Positions 1 through 9,206 of a stretch of DNA of 64,000 bases are shown here, one piece after another; the stretch's first letter is position 1, and the number at the start of each line of letters is the position of its first letter. The DNA comes from Rhodoplanes sp. (GTDB lineage: Bacteria > Pseudomonadota > Alphaproteobacteria > Rhizobiales > Xanthobacteraceae), in the NCBI RefSeq assembly GCF_013377085.1, contig NZ_JACAAX010000015.1:1-64000 (forward strand), read 5' to 3'. The notes beneath the pieces were generated by a model, which saw nothing but the letters and a program-made list of their open reading frames with translations, searched no databases and was not told the origin of the DNA. Position numbers and translations under genes: made by a program.

Positions 1-210
1 CCGCTCGCCGTGCTCACCGCGTCGCCGCGGGTCGGCCGTCTCGTGCGCCGGCTCGGCCTCGCCCGCCTGCCGGAGGAACGCGAGCCGCCTGCTGTCCTGC
101 GGGCCGTCGCGCTCGCCGCGCTCGAACCGAAATCCGCCGCACCGCTCCCTGTCGCACCGACGTCCCCCGTCGCCGGACTGCCGTCATGCTCAAACGCTTC
201 CACGCCCTGA
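1..210 (+). CDS. C-terminal end of a probable glucan glucosyltransferase (OpgH/MdoH-like), partial
   Basis: Open reading frame entering from the left edge and ending in TGA at 208-210. The visible 69 residues contain LTASPRVGRLVRRLGLARLP followed by EEREPPAVLR. That resembles the C-terminal tail I associate with OpgH/MdoH, the inner-membrane glucosyltransferase that builds periplasmic glucans. No catalytic domain is visible, so the assignment rests on this tail alone. It overlaps the next gene by 25 bp, which suggests translational coupling. It could instead be the end of an unrelated membrane protein. Confidence 0.45.
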   Translation, partial: PLAVLTASPRVGRLVRRLGLARLPEEREPPAVLRAVALAALEPKSAAPLPVAPTSPVAGLPSCSNASTP

Positions 211-929
211 AGGGTATCTTCGCGTCGCTGCGCACCTATCACGGTCGCCGCGAGCACCGCGACGGGCTCGATCGGCTGTACGCCCGCTTCGTGCAGCGCG
301 GCGATCTCGTCTTCGACGTCGGCGCCCATGTCGGCGACCGGGTCGGCGCCTTCCGCCGTCTCGGGGCGCGGGTGGTCGCGGTCGAGCCGCAGCCGGCCCT
401 GGTGCGGGTGCTGACCGTGCTGTACGGGCGCGACCGTGCCGTCACCATCGAGCCGCTGGTGATCGGCCGCACCGACGGCTACGCCGAGCTGATGATCAAC
501 CATGCCAACCCCACCGTGTCGACGGCGTCGCCGGCTTTCGTCGCTGCCGCCGCCGGTGCGCCCGGCTGGGAGAAGGAGAGCTGGACCGAGCGCCTGCGCC
601 TCCCGATGACGACGCTCGACGCGCTGATCGCGCGGCACGGCATGCCGACCTTCATCAAGATCGACGTCGAGGGTTTCGAGGCCGAGGCGCTGGCCGGCCT
701 GTCGACGCCGGTGCCGGCGCTGTCCTTCGAGTTCACCACCATCCAGCGCGACGTCGCGCTGACGGCGCTGTCCGCTCTGGCGGCGCTCGGCTACGAAAAG
801 TTCGACGCCTCGCTCGGCGAATCGCACCGGCTGATGCATGGCGCCTGGCAGAGCGCGTCGCGCATGCGCGACTGGATCGCCGGTCTGCCGCACGCGGCGA
901 ATTCCGGCGACGTCTATGCGCTCCGCTGA
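186..929 (+). CDS. FkbM family methyltransferase
   Basis: A 247-residue protein with the SAM-binding motif I (LVFDVGAHVGDR, about residues 39-50) and an acidic residue ending the second strand (VVAVEPQP). The family signature FIKIDVEGFEAEAL lies near residues 157-170. These are hallmarks of FkbM-type class I O-methyltransferases, which often methylate sugars of surface glycans or secondary metabolites. It starts inside the end of the preceding probable glucosyltransferase and overlaps the next membrane protein by 14 bp, so the three probably form one transcript. A role in decorating a cell-envelope glycan fits the context, but the substrate cannot be read from the sequence. Confidence 0.88.
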   Translation: MLKRFHALKGIFASLRTYHGRREHRDGLDRLYARFVQRGDLVFDVGAHVGDRVGAFRRLGARVVAVEPQPALVRVLTVLYGRDRAVTIEPLVIGRTDGYAELMINHANPTVSTASPAFVAAAAGAPGWEKESWTERLRLPMTTLDALIARHGMPTFIKIDVEGFEAEALAGLSTPVPALSFEFTTIQRDVALTALSALAALGYEKFDASLGESHRLMHGAWQSASRMRDWIAGLPHAANSGDVYALR

Positions 930-2274
930 ACGGCTCGCCGTTCCGCTTTCCGCACTGGACCCGGCCCCGGCGCGCCGTCTCGTCCCGGCGCTCACCGTCG
1001 TGCTGATCGCCATGTCGGGCTTCGCCCTCACGCTCGCGGTGTTCTGGCCCGGCGTGATGACGTTCGATGCCCGCTTCGTGCTCGCCGCCGCTCGCGCCGG
1101 CATCTACGGCGACTGGCAGTCGCCCGTGATGGCGGCCCTGTGGCGCGCCATCGACCCGCTGGTGCCGGGCGCCGCCGGCATGCTGCTCACGACCGCTCTG
1201 CTCTATTGGCTCGGCTTTGCCCTGGTCGGCTTGGCGCTGGCGCGGCGCGCGCCCTGGCTCGGCGTCGTCACGGTCGTGCTCGGCCTCGCGCCACCCGGAT
1301 TCATGTTCCTGGGAATTCTCTGGCGCGACGTGCTGTTCGGCTCCGTCTGGTTTTTGGCCGCCGCGCTCGCGTTTGTGGCGATGAGCACGCGGCTGCCGGT
1401 CCGTCCGGCACTGCAAATCGGTGCGCTCGGCCTCGTGATCCTCGGCGTGCTCTTGAGGCCCAACGCGATCTTCGCGGCGCCGATCCTGGTCGTCTATGCG
1501 CTGTGGCCGGCGCGCTTCGAAGTCCGGCGCACCGCGATCCTCTATGGGCCGGCCGGGCTCGCGCTGTTCGGCCTGCTGCAGCTCGTCTATTACGGCGTGC
1601 TCGGCGCCGCGCGGGAACATCCGGAGCACTCGCTCGCGGTGTTCGACCTCGGCGGCATCACGCATTTTTCCGGCGACATCCGCCTGCCGGGCGCGTGGAC
1701 GCCCGAGGAGAAGCGCCGCCTCGCCACCGACTGCTACGACCCCTATCTGTGGGACGCCTACTGGTATAACCGCCCCTGCGCCTTCGTGATGGAGCGCCTG
1801 GAACAACGCGACGGCGTGTTCGGCACGCCGGCGTTGACGCTGGCCTGGCGCAATGCCGTCGCGGCGCATCCGCGTGCCTGGCTGACCCACCGCGCCGCCT
1901 TCACGGAGCAGTTCCTGCTCCGCGAGAATTTTACGCTCTGGGTCCTCGATCTCGACGACAAGACGCGGCTGGCGCTGCCCGACAACCACGCTTTTGCGGC
2001 GATGCTGGCCGTCCATGACGTGTTGAAGCCGACGCCGCTGTTCCGGGTCGGGGCCTGGCTAGTGGTGTGCAGCGTCGTCGCCGCATTCGCCTGGCGGCGT
2101 CGTGAGGAGCCCTCCGGCGCCTATGCGCTCGCGGTGTCGGGTGCGGCGATCGTCTATGTCGCGAGCTTCGCGGTGCTCGGCGTCGCCGCCGACGTCCGCT
2201 ACGCGTGGTTCGCCGTGCCGGCCGGGCTGACCGGTGGGGCCGCGTTGCTGGCGGCAGGGCTTCGCCGTCGCTGA
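916..2274 (+). CDS. Polytopic membrane protein, possibly GT-C glycosyltransferase-like
   Basis: About 452 residues from ATG at 916. A longer reading from 838 would overlap the FkbM gene by 92 bp and begins with a low-quality arginine-rich stretch, so I prefer 916. The protein has about ten hydrophobic segments and one large non-membrane loop of about 130 residues in its second half (ITHFSGDIRLPGAWTPEEKR onward). Near the N-terminus, WPGVMTFDARF with a following acidic position resembles the first extracytoplasmic loop of GT-C glycosyltransferases. I do not recognise a named family with certainty. Overlap with the methyltransferase suggests a shared role in envelope glycan synthesis (inference). 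Confidence 0.6.
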   Translation: MRSAERLAVPLSALDPAPARRLVPALTVVLIAMSGFALTLAVFWPGVMTFDARFVLAAARAGIYGDWQSPVMAALWRAIDPLVPGAAGMLLTTALLYWLGFALVGLALARRAPWLGVVTVVLGLAPPGFMFLGILWRDVLFGSVWFLAAALAFVAMSTRLPVRPALQIGALGLVILGVLLRPNAIFAAPILVVYALWPARFEVRRTAILYGPAGLALFGLLQLVYYGVLGAAREHPEHSLAVFDLGGITHFSGDIRLPGAWTPEEKRRLATDCYDPYLWDAYWYNRPCAFVMERLEQRDGVFGTPALTLAWRNAVAAHPRAWLTHRAAFTEQFLLRENFTLWVLDLDDKTRLALPDNHAFAAMLAVHDVLKPTPLFRVGAWLVVCSVVAAFAWRRREEPSGAYALAVSGAAIVYVASFAVLGVAADVRYAWFAVPAGLTGGAALLAAGLRRR

Positions 2275-2422
2275 GCGGTTTCGTGCAGAGGTTGCCGACG
2301 CCGTAAAAAGGCACGCGGCAGCGGTTTGCATTGCGTCGCGCCAGGGTCGATAAATCGAAAACGCCGGCCCCTCGCGGCCGGAACTCCCGAGCGACCCCGT
2401 CGCCAAGGTCGGCCCCCGATCG

Positions 2423-3262
2423 ATGAGCACCCCGTCGGCCCCGCGGGCCGTTCCCGCCGCCTCCCCGCCTGAGCCCGCCGCCTGCCCCGCGCCGGCCGCG
2501 CCGCGCCGGCTGGAGATGGTGGCTCTGCCCGGCCTGCCGCTGATCCGCCCGGGCGACGATCTCGCCGGCCTGCTGGCGGCGGCGATCGAGGCGGCCGGTG
2601 GCGTCGCCCCCGGCGACGTGCTGGTGCTGGCCCAGAAAATCGTCTCCAAGGCCGAGGGCCGCTATGTCGACCTCGACACCGTGGTGCCGTCGCCGCGCGC
2701 CGAGGCGCTCGCCGTCGAGACCGGCAAGGACGCCCGACTGGTCGAGCTGATTCTCCGCGAATCGCGCCGCGTGGTGCGCCACTCGCCCCATGTGCTGATC
2801 GTCGAGCACCGCTGCGGCTTCGTCATGGCCAATGCCGGCATCGACCGCTCCAATGTCGATCCGGTCGAAGGCAGCGACCCGGTGCTGCTGCTGCCGCAGG
2901 ATGCCGACGCCTCCGCCGGCCGGCTCCATCATGCGCTGTCGGCCCGCTTCGGCCTGCCGCTCGCCGTGATCGTCAGCGACAGCTTCGGGCGCCCCTGGCG
3001 ACAGGGCACGGTCGGGGTCGCGCTCGGCGCCGCCGGCCTGCCGGCGCTGCAGGATCTGCGCGGCGAGCCCGACCTCTACGGCCGGCCGCTGCGCGTCACC
3101 GAGACCGGCTTCGCCGACGAGATCGCCGCCGCCGCTTCGCTGCTGATGGGGCAGGGGGCGGAAGGCCAGCCCGCCGTTCTTCTGCGCGGGTTAGCGTTCG
3201 ACGCTCCACCGCGCCCGGCCGCGGATCTGATCCGCGACGCGGCCGAGGATCTGTTCCGCTGA
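2423..3262 (+). CDS. cofE: Coenzyme F420-0:L-glutamate ligase CofE
   Basis: A 279-residue protein of the CofE/FbiB-N family, which adds glutamate to F420-0 using GTP. Recognisable blocks are [16 protein letters not shown] (about 74-89), [20 protein letters not shown] and the C-terminal [20 protein letters not shown] with its conserved DSFGRPWR. The length matches stand-alone CofE. The C-terminal FMN-reductase domain found in actinobacterial FbiB is absent. The first 30 or so residues are proline/alanine-rich and probably disordered, so the true start could be a little downstream. It is the first gene of a four-gene F420 operon, and its stop shares one base with the cofD start. Confidence 0.93.
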   Translation: MSTPSAPRAVPAASPPEPAACPAPAAPRRLEMVALPGLPLIRPGDDLAGLLAAAIEAAGGVAPGDVLVLAQKIVSKAEGRYVDLDTVVPSPRAEALAVETGKDARLVELILRESRRVVRHSPHVLIVEHRCGFVMANAGIDRSNVDPVEGSDPVLLLPQDADASAGRLHHALSARFGLPLAVIVSDSFGRPWRQGTVGVALGAAGLPALQDLRGEPDLYGRPLRVTETGFADEIAAAASLLMGQGAEGQPAVLLRGLAFDAPPRPAADLIRDAAEDLFR

Positions 3263-4218
3263 TGGCGACGCGGCGCAAGGTGGTCGCCCTGTCGGGCGGC
3301 ATCGGCGGCGCCAAGCTGGCGCTCGGCCTCGCTCGCGTGCTGGCGCCCGGCGACCTCACGATCATCGCCAATGTCGGCGATGATTTCGAGCATCTCGGCC
3401 TGCACGTGTCACCCGACATCGACACGCTGGTCTACACGCTCGCCGGCCTCGCCAATCCGGAGCTCGGCTGGGGTCGCACCGGCGAGACCTGGACCTTCAT
3501 GGCGACGCTGGAGCAACTCGGCGGCCCGGCCTGGTTCCGGCTCGGCGACGGCGACCTCGCCATGCATGTGATGCGGACGCATCGCCGCGCCCAGGGCGTG
3601 CCGCTCTCCACCGTCACGGCCGACATTTGTGCCGCGCTCGGCGTCGTGCCGCGCGTGCTGCCGGCGACCGACGATTCCGTTCGCACCCGGGTGCGGCTCG
3701 ACGAGGGCTGGCTCGATTTCCAGGACTGGTTCGTCGGCCGCCGCGCCGCCCCGCCGGTGCGCGAGCTCGCCTTCGACGGGGCCGCAACGGCGCGTCCGCT
3801 GCCCGCCGTGCTGGACGCGCTCGCCGATCCCGAGCTGCACGCCGTCGTGGTCTGCCCGTCCAATCCGCTGATCAGCATCGAGCCGATCCTGTGCGTGCCC
3901 GGCCTTCGCGAGGCGGTGCGGGCCTGCACGGCGCCCGTGGTCGCCGTGTCGCCGCTGATCGGCGGCCGTGCCGTCAAGGGACCGACCGCCGCCATGCTGA
4001 ACGATCTCGGCGCCGGCGCGACCGTCGGCGCCGTGGTGGAGCGCTACCGCGATCTCCTCGACGGCTTTGTGCTCGACGAGGCCGACGCCGAAGCCGCGCC
4101 CGCTCTCGCCGTACCCACGATCGCCACAAAGACCCTGATGCTCACCCTGGCCGATCGCATCCGATTGGCCGAGGATGTGCTCGCCTTCGCCGACCGGATC
4201 GGAGCCACCCCCGGATGA
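3262..4218 (+). CDS. cofD: 2-phospho-L-lactate transferase CofD
   Basis: A 318-residue member of the CofD/FbiA family. It transfers the phospholactyl (or phosphoenolpyruvyl) group from the nucleotide-activated donor onto the deazaflavin FO. The N-terminal VVALSGGIGGAKLALGLARV (about residues 6-25), NVGDDFEHLGLHVSPDIDTL and the later VVVCPSNPLISIEPIL block are diagnostic. The gene starts in a TGATG junction with cofE and overlaps cofC by four bases (ATGA), so all four F420 genes should be translated as a coupled set. Confidence 0.95.
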   Translation: MATRRKVVALSGGIGGAKLALGLARVLAPGDLTIIANVGDDFEHLGLHVSPDIDTLVYTLAGLANPELGWGRTGETWTFMATLEQLGGPAWFRLGDGDLAMHVMRTHRRAQGVPLSTVTADICAALGVVPRVLPATDDSVRTRVRLDEGWLDFQDWFVGRRAAPPVRELAFDGAATARPLPAVLDALADPELHAVVVCPSNPLISIEPILCVPGLREAVRACTAPVVAVSPLIGGRAVKGPTAAMLNDLGAGATVGAVVERYRDLLDGFVLDEADAEAAPALAVPTIATKTLMLTLADRIRLAEDVLAFADRIGATPG

Positions 4219-4925
4219 TCCCCGCGCCGAAGCTCTGCGCCGTCGTGCCCGTCAAGGGCCTGGTCGGCGCCAAGCAGCGCCTTGCCGACGTGCTGTCGCC
4301 CGACGCACGCAGTGCGCTCGCCATGGCCATGGCGGAAGACGTGCTCGAGGTGCTGGCCACCGTTCCGGAGCTTGCCCGTATCCTGGTGGTGACGGCGGAC
4401 GCGACCGCGGCGGCGCTGGCGCGGCGTTACGGCTGCGAGGTCACCGACGCGCATGCGGGCGAGGGCCACACGGGCGCAGTGACGGGTGCCGCCCGGCGGC
4501 TTGTCCGAGAAGGCTTCGGCATGATCACGCTGCCGGGCGACCTGCCGATCTTGAACGCCGCCGATGTCAGCCGTGTCATAGCGGCTCATCGCAGTGCGCC
4601 GGCCTTCACCATCGCGCCGGCCCGCGACTTGCAAGGCTCGAACGCGATTGCATGCTCGCCCGCCGACGCGGTGCCGTTGCGCTTCGGACCGGACAGCTTC
4701 TACCCCCATCTCGATGCCGCGCGAAAACAGGGGATCGAGCCGACCGTGGTCGAGGCGGCGTCGATCGGCTTCGACGTCGACGAGCCGCACGATCTGGCGG
4801 CGTTTGCGCGCCTGAAGGCGCAGACGCGGGCCGGGCGGCTGGTGGCGAGTTTTGGCCCGGAGCTTTTGGCGCGGCTGGCGGCTTATGACCAAAGCGGGGC
4901 GAACGTGACTGTGGAGGCGAGATGA
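4215..4925 (+). CDS. cofC: 2-phospho-L-lactate guanylyltransferase CofC (FbiD)
   Basis: 236 residues from ATG at 4215, which overlaps the cofD stop in an ATGA motif. A much longer reading from 3627 lies entirely over cofD and is rejected. The protein is a small nucleotidyltransferase with VVPVKGLVGAKQRLADVLS at the N-terminus, VTADATAAALARRYGCEV, LPGDLPIL and ARDLQGSNAI. It activates a three-carbon phospho-acid with GTP for CofD. Which acid is used (2-phospholactate, PEP or 3-phosphoglycerate) differs among bacteria and cannot be read by eye. It ends in an overlap with fbiC. Confidence 0.93.
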   Translation: MIPAPKLCAVVPVKGLVGAKQRLADVLSPDARSALAMAMAEDVLEVLATVPELARILVVTADATAAALARRYGCEVTDAHAGEGHTGAVTGAARRLVREGFGMITLPGDLPILNAADVSRVIAAHRSAPAFTIAPARDLQGSNAIACSPADAVPLRFGPDSFYPHLDAARKQGIEPTVVEAASIGFDVDEPHDLAAFARLKAQTRAGRLVASFGPELLARLAAYDQSGANVTVEAR

Positions 4926-7321
4926 TGAGCGAGCCGATCGATTGTCTGGCGCTGGTGCGCGCGCCACGCCGGCTCGCCGACGACGAGGCCATGCTGCTCG
5001 CCGACATGGAGCCGGGCCCGGCTCTGATGCGCGCCGCCGCGACGCGACGCGACTGGGCCTTCGGCGACCGCGTCACCTACTCGCGAAAAGTGTTCATCCC
5101 GCTCACCCAGCTCTGCCGCGACGCCTGCCACTACTGCACCTTCGCGCATCCGCCGCGGCGCGGCGAGGCGGCCTATCTGACGCCCGACGAGGTGCTGGCG
5201 ATCGCCCGCGCCGGCGCTGCGGCCGGCTGTCAGGAGGCGCTGTTCACGCTCGGCGACAAGCCGGAGCTGAGGTACCGAGTCGCGCGCGAGGAGCTCGACC
5301 GGCTCGGCCATGCGACGACGCTCGACTATCTCGCCGCCATGGCGGATCTGGTGCGGCGCGAGACCGGCCTCTTGCCGCATCTCAATGCCGGCGTGATGAC
5401 GGCGGACGACATCGCCACGCTGCGCGTCGTCTCGGTGTCGCAGGGCCTGATGCTGGAGACCGCCTCGGATCGCCTCTCCCAGCGCGGCGGGGCGCATTTC
5501 GGCTCGCCCGACAAGCGCCCGTCGGTGCGGCTCGCCACCATCGCGGCGGCGGGCGAAGCCGCCGTGCCGTTCACGTCCGGGATCCTGATCGGCATCGGCG
5601 AGACGCGGCGCGAGCGCATCGAGGCGCTGCTGGCGCTGCGCGCCCTGCACGAGCGGTACGGGCATCTTCAAGAGATCATCGTCCAGAATTTTCGCGCCAA
5701 GCCCGGCACCCGCATGGCGGCGCATCCCGAGCCCGACGCGGCCGAGCATCTGTGGAGCGTCGCGGCGGCGCGGCTGATCATGAGCGACGACGTCGCCGTG
5801 CAGGCGCCGCCCAACCTGGGCTCCGGTTATCTGCGCGGGCTCCTCGCCGCCGGCGTCGACGACTGGGGCGGCGTCTCGCCGGTGACGCCCGACCACGTCA
5901 ATCCCGAGAAGCCGTGGCCTCACCTCGATGCCCTGGCGCGAGAGACCGCCGCGGTCGGCAAGGTGCTGGTGCCGCGGCTCGCCGTGCATCGCCGTTTTCT
6001 GGCGGACCGCGCCCGCTGGATCGACAAAGGGCTGCACACGGCGGTGCTGCGGGCGAGCGATTCCGAGGGCTTTGCCCGCGCCGAGGCGTGGACGCCGGGC
6101 GCCTCTCTGCCGCTGCCCGCCATGCCGGCGATCGGCCCGCGCGTCGGCTCGCTGTCGCCGATTCTTTTGCGCGCGACGCGCCGGGAGGAACTCTCCGAGG
6201 CCGACATCGGGGCATTGTTCGGCGCCCGCGGCGAAGCCTTCTCGGAAGTGTGCGCGGCGGCTGACGCGCTGCGCCGCGAGACCAACGGCGACACCGTCAG
6301 CTACATCGTCACCCGCAACGTCAACTACACCAACATCTGCTCGTATCGCTGCAGCTTCTGCGCCTTCTCCAAGGGCAAGACGGCCGACCATCTGCGCGGC
6401 CGGCCCTACGAGCTGGAGATTCCCGACGTGGTGGCGCGCTGCCGCGAGGCGTGGGAGCGCGGCGCCGTCGAGGTCTGCCTGCAGGGCGGCATCCACCCGG
6501 ACTACACGGGGGCGTTCTATCTGGAGCTCTGCCGTGCCATAAAGGCGGAGCTGCCCGACCTGCACATCCACGCCTTCTCGCCACTGGAGACCTTCCAGGG
6601 CGCCAAGACGCTGGACCTCACGCCGTCCGAGTTTCTGCCCATGCTGCGCGACGCCGGGCTCGGCACGCTGCCGGGCACGGCCGCCGAGGTCTTGGATCCC
6701 GAGGTGCGGGCCATCATCTGTCCCGACAAGGTGACGGTCGAGCAGTGGCTGCACGTCGTCGAGTCGGCGCACCGCGCCGGCTTGCGCACCACCGCCACCA
6801 TCATGTTCGGCCATGTCGACACGCCCCGGCACTGGGCGCGGCATCTCTTGCATCTGCGCCGCCTGCAGGAGCGCACCGGCGGCATCACCGAGTTCGTGCC
6901 GCTGCCCTTCGTGGCGATGGAGTCGCCGATCAATCTGCGCGGCCAGTCGCGCCTCGGGCCGACGTTTCGCGAGTCGGTCTTGATGCATGCGGTGTCGCGG
7001 ATCGTCTTCCACGGGCTGATCGAAAACATCCAGACGTCGTGGGTGAAGATGGGCACCGAGGGCGCGCAGGTCTGCCTGAACGCCGGCGCCAACGACGTCG
7101 GCGGCACGCTGATGAACGAGAGCATCACCCGGGCGGCCGGTGCCGCGCATGGTCAGGAGATGACGCCCGCCGCGCTCGAATTGCTGATCAGAGGCATTGG
7201 CAGAACGCCACGCCAGCGCACCACGCTCTACGGCACGCCGCGGGCCGAGCGCATCGCCGTGTCCCACGCGGCGTCGCCTTTGCCGCAGCCGGAGACTGAC
7301 CGTGCCGCGGCAAACGGCTGA
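4922..7321 (+). CDS. fbiC: FO synthase, fused CofG-CofH (FbiC), two radical-SAM domains
   Basis: A 799-residue fusion making the deazaflavin FO from tyrosine and the ribityl-diaminouracil intermediate of flavin synthesis. The first radical-SAM domain (CofG-like, roughly residues 50-370) has its CX3CX2C cluster ligands at C65, C69 and C72. The second (CofH-like, roughly 430-770) has C473, C477 and C480 in ICSYRCSFCAF. The length matches actinobacterial FbiC, whereas archaea encode the halves separately. A purine-rich GGAGGCGAG precedes the start. It is the last gene of the F420 operon, 248 bp before the next gene. Confidence 0.96.
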   Translation: MMSEPIDCLALVRAPRRLADDEAMLLADMEPGPALMRAAATRRDWAFGDRVTYSRKVFIPLTQLCRDACHYCTFAHPPRRGEAAYLTPDEVLAIARAGAAAGCQEALFTLGDKPELRYRVAREELDRLGHATTLDYLAAMADLVRRETGLLPHLNAGVMTADDIATLRVVSVSQGLMLETASDRLSQRGGAHFGSPDKRPSVRLATIAAAGEAAVPFTSGILIGIGETRRERIEALLALRALHERYGHLQEIIVQNFRAKPGTRMAAHPEPDAAEHLWSVAAARLIMSDDVAVQAPPNLGSGYLRGLLAAGVDDWGGVSPVTPDHVNPEKPWPHLDALARETAAVGKVLVPRLAVHRRFLADRARWIDKGLHTAVLRASDSEGFARAEAWTPGASLPLPAMPAIGPRVGSLSPILLRATRREELSEADIGALFGARGEAFSEVCAAADALRRETNGDTVSYIVTRNVNYTNICSYRCSFCAFSKGKTADHLRGRPYELEIPDVVARCREAWERGAVEVCLQGGIHPDYTGAFYLELCRAIKAELPDLHIHAFSPLETFQGAKTLDLTPSEFLPMLRDAGLGTLPGTAAEVLDPEVRAIICPDKVTVEQWLHVVESAHRAGLRTTATIMFGHVDTPRHWARHLLHLRRLQERTGGITEFVPLPFVAMESPINLRGQSRLGPTFRESVLMHAVSRIVFHGLIENIQTSWVKMGTEGAQVCLNAGANDVGGTLMNESITRAAGAAHGQEMTPAALELLIRGIGRTPRQRTTLYGTPRAERIAVSHAASPLPQPETDRAAANG

Positions 7322-7569
7322 CGCGACGGCCGATATTGCAGCCGGCGAGCCGGCAACTGTCAGTATTATTAGGTATCAGGGTCGCGTTGCCGGCCTCATG
7401 GGACCGGCGTATCGTCTGCGGTCAGACATGCGCCGCACCTGCTGCGCATGGACCGGTATTGGTCGGGCGACCGGGCGTGCCGGACGGCTCTTAGTCATCA
7501 CTTCACATTGACGATCTGCTGAGCGACCGGAGACCCCTCCGGCCGAACGCTTGTCCATGAGGTGGTCCG

Positions 7570-8904
7570 ATGGCCATTGATCAGAGCGTCGAGGCGAGGA
7601 CCTATGCCAAGGTCGACCGCCATATCATTCCGTTCTTGTTCCTGTGCTACATCCTCGCCTATCTGGATCGTGTGAATGTCGGCTTCGCCAAGCTGCAGAT
7701 GTCGAAGGATCTGTCGCTCTCCGACGCCGCCTTCGCCACCGGCGCCGGCATTTTCTTCATCGGCTATTTCTTCTTCGAGGTGCCGAGCAACATCCTGCTG
7801 AAGAAGTACGGCGCCCGGATGTGGATCGCCCGCATCATGGTGACATGGGGCATCGTGTCCTCCGCCATGATGTTCGTGACCGACGAGTGGACCTTCTATA
7901 TCGGGCGCTTCATCCTCGGCCTGGCCGAGGCGGGCTTCTTCCCCGGCGTCATCTTCTACCTGACGCTCTGGTATCCCTCCGACAAGCGATCGACCCGCAC
8001 GGCGTGGTTCGTCTCGGCCATCGCGCTCGCCGGCGTGATCGGCAACCCGATCTCCGGCGCCATCATGGATCTGTTCTCCGGCGCGTTCGGGCTCGCCGGC
8101 TGGCAGTGGCTGTTCCTGACCGAGGGCATCCCGTCCATCATCGTCGGCATCTGGGTGATCTGGTATCTCGACAGCAGCATCGAGGAGGCCAAGTGGCTCT
8201 CCGTCGAGGAGAAGGCGATGCTGGCCCGCAATCTCGTCACCGAGGACAAGCACAAGACCGAGCACAGCGTGCTCGACGCCTTCAAGAGCGGCAAGGTCTA
8301 TGTCCTGTGCGCCATCTACTTCACCCTGATGATCGGCCTCTACGGCATCGCCTTCTGGCTGCCGACCATCATCAAGGCGTTCGGGGTGCAAGGCTATCTG
8401 AGCGTCGGCCTGCTCTCGGCGATCCCATGGGGCTTCGCCACCGTCGGCATGCTGATCATCAGCCGCCACTCCGACCAGACCGGCGAGCGGCGCTGGCACT
8501 ACGCCCTCAACGTGACGGCCGGCGCCATCGGCCTCGCCCTGAGCGGCGTGTTCGCTTCCAACCCGGTCGTCTCGATCGCCTTCCTGTCGATCGGCACGCT
8601 CGGCGTCGTCGGCTCGATGCCGCTGTTCTGGCCGATCCCATCGGCCTTCCTGGCCGGCACCGCGGCGGCGGCCGGCATCGGCATCGTCAACTCGGTCGGC
8701 AATCTCGGCGGCTATGTCGGTCCCAACGTGACCATTTGGGTGAAGGCGATCTCGGCCGACCCATCGGCCGCGATGTACTGCATCGCCATCATCCTGGTGA
8801 TCGGCGCGGCGATCACGCTGCTCTTCATTCCCAAGGAGCTGCGGGTGAAGCGCGCCGCGCCGTCCGGCGGCTCCGGCCGTCCGCTCGGCACGCCGGCGGA
8901 GTGA
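7570..8904 (+). CDS. MFS transporter, anion:cation symporter (ACS) type
   Basis: A 444-residue protein with about 12 membrane spans. The N-terminal YILAYLDRVNVGFAKLQM and GYFFFEVPSNILLKKYGAR are the signature of the ACS branch of the major facilitator superfamily, which takes up organic acids such as tartrate, galactonate or aromatic acids with protons. A GAGGTGG ribosome-binding sequence precedes the ATG. The gene stands alone on the plus strand, convergent with the CoA-transferase gene at 9207-10409, so a shared pathway is possible but unproven. The substrate cannot be assigned. Confidence 0.88.
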   Translation: MAIDQSVEARTYAKVDRHIIPFLFLCYILAYLDRVNVGFAKLQMSKDLSLSDAAFATGAGIFFIGYFFFEVPSNILLKKYGARMWIARIMVTWGIVSSAMMFVTDEWTFYIGRFILGLAEAGFFPGVIFYLTLWYPSDKRSTRTAWFVSAIALAGVIGNPISGAIMDLFSGAFGLAGWQWLFLTEGIPSIIVGIWVIWYLDSSIEEAKWLSVEEKAMLARNLVTEDKHKTEHSVLDAFKSGKVYVLCAIYFTLMIGLYGIAFWLPTIIKAFGVQGYLSVGLLSAIPWGFATVGMLIISRHSDQTGERRWHYALNVTAGAIGLALSGVFASNPVVSIAFLSIGTLGVVGSMPLFWPIPSAFLAGTAAAAGIGIVNSVGNLGGYVGPNVTIWVKAISADPSAAMYCIAIILVIGAAITLLFIPKELRVKRAAPSGGSGRPLGTPAE

Positions 8905-8927
8905 GGCGGACGGCGCGACCTCTCGAC

Positions 8928-9150
8928 TCGGCATTCGCGGGCTCGACCCGCGAATCCATCCTCGAAAAAGTGGTTTCTTTCGAAGAGATGGACCGCCGGA
9001 TCAAGTCCGGCGGTGACGACCGAGACGGGGCGCCGCTCTTTACCCTTGGTATGAGGCCGACGCACCTCCATCGGCGCGTTGCTGCGATCACGGTGCTGCG
9101 GTTCCCCTCCCCCCGCGAAGCGGCGGGGAGGGGTCAGGGGTGGGGGGAAG
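8928..9150. repeat. Cluster of palindromic intergenic repeats
   Basis: This 302-bp gap between convergent genes holds no credible gene. It contains an inverted repeat around GGATTCGCGGGTCGAGCCCGC (on the minus strand). A second dyad lies at about 8988-9015 (CCGCCGGA near TCCGGCGG). A third element at 9102-9150 has a C-rich arm, a GCGAAGC centre and the G-rich tail GGGGAGGGGTCAGGGGTGGG. The last matches the element seen at 35.7 and 36.7 kb. These could form hairpins that end transcription from both sides. Confidence 0.6.
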
Positions 9151-9206
9151 CCCCGATGCACAGCGCGGCGTCGGCCACGGATGGGACGCGCTCATCGCGG
9201 TCCTGA

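Noticed and set aside
3627-4214. Extended N-terminus of cofC
   Set aside because: Lies over cofD in another frame and is arginine/alanine-rich; ATG at 4215 overlaps the cofD stop as in the rest of the operon.
4883-7267. A 794-codon frame antisense to fbiC
   Set aside because: Histidine/arginine/glycine-rich composition with no family resemblance; a shadow of the radical-SAM gene caused by high GC.
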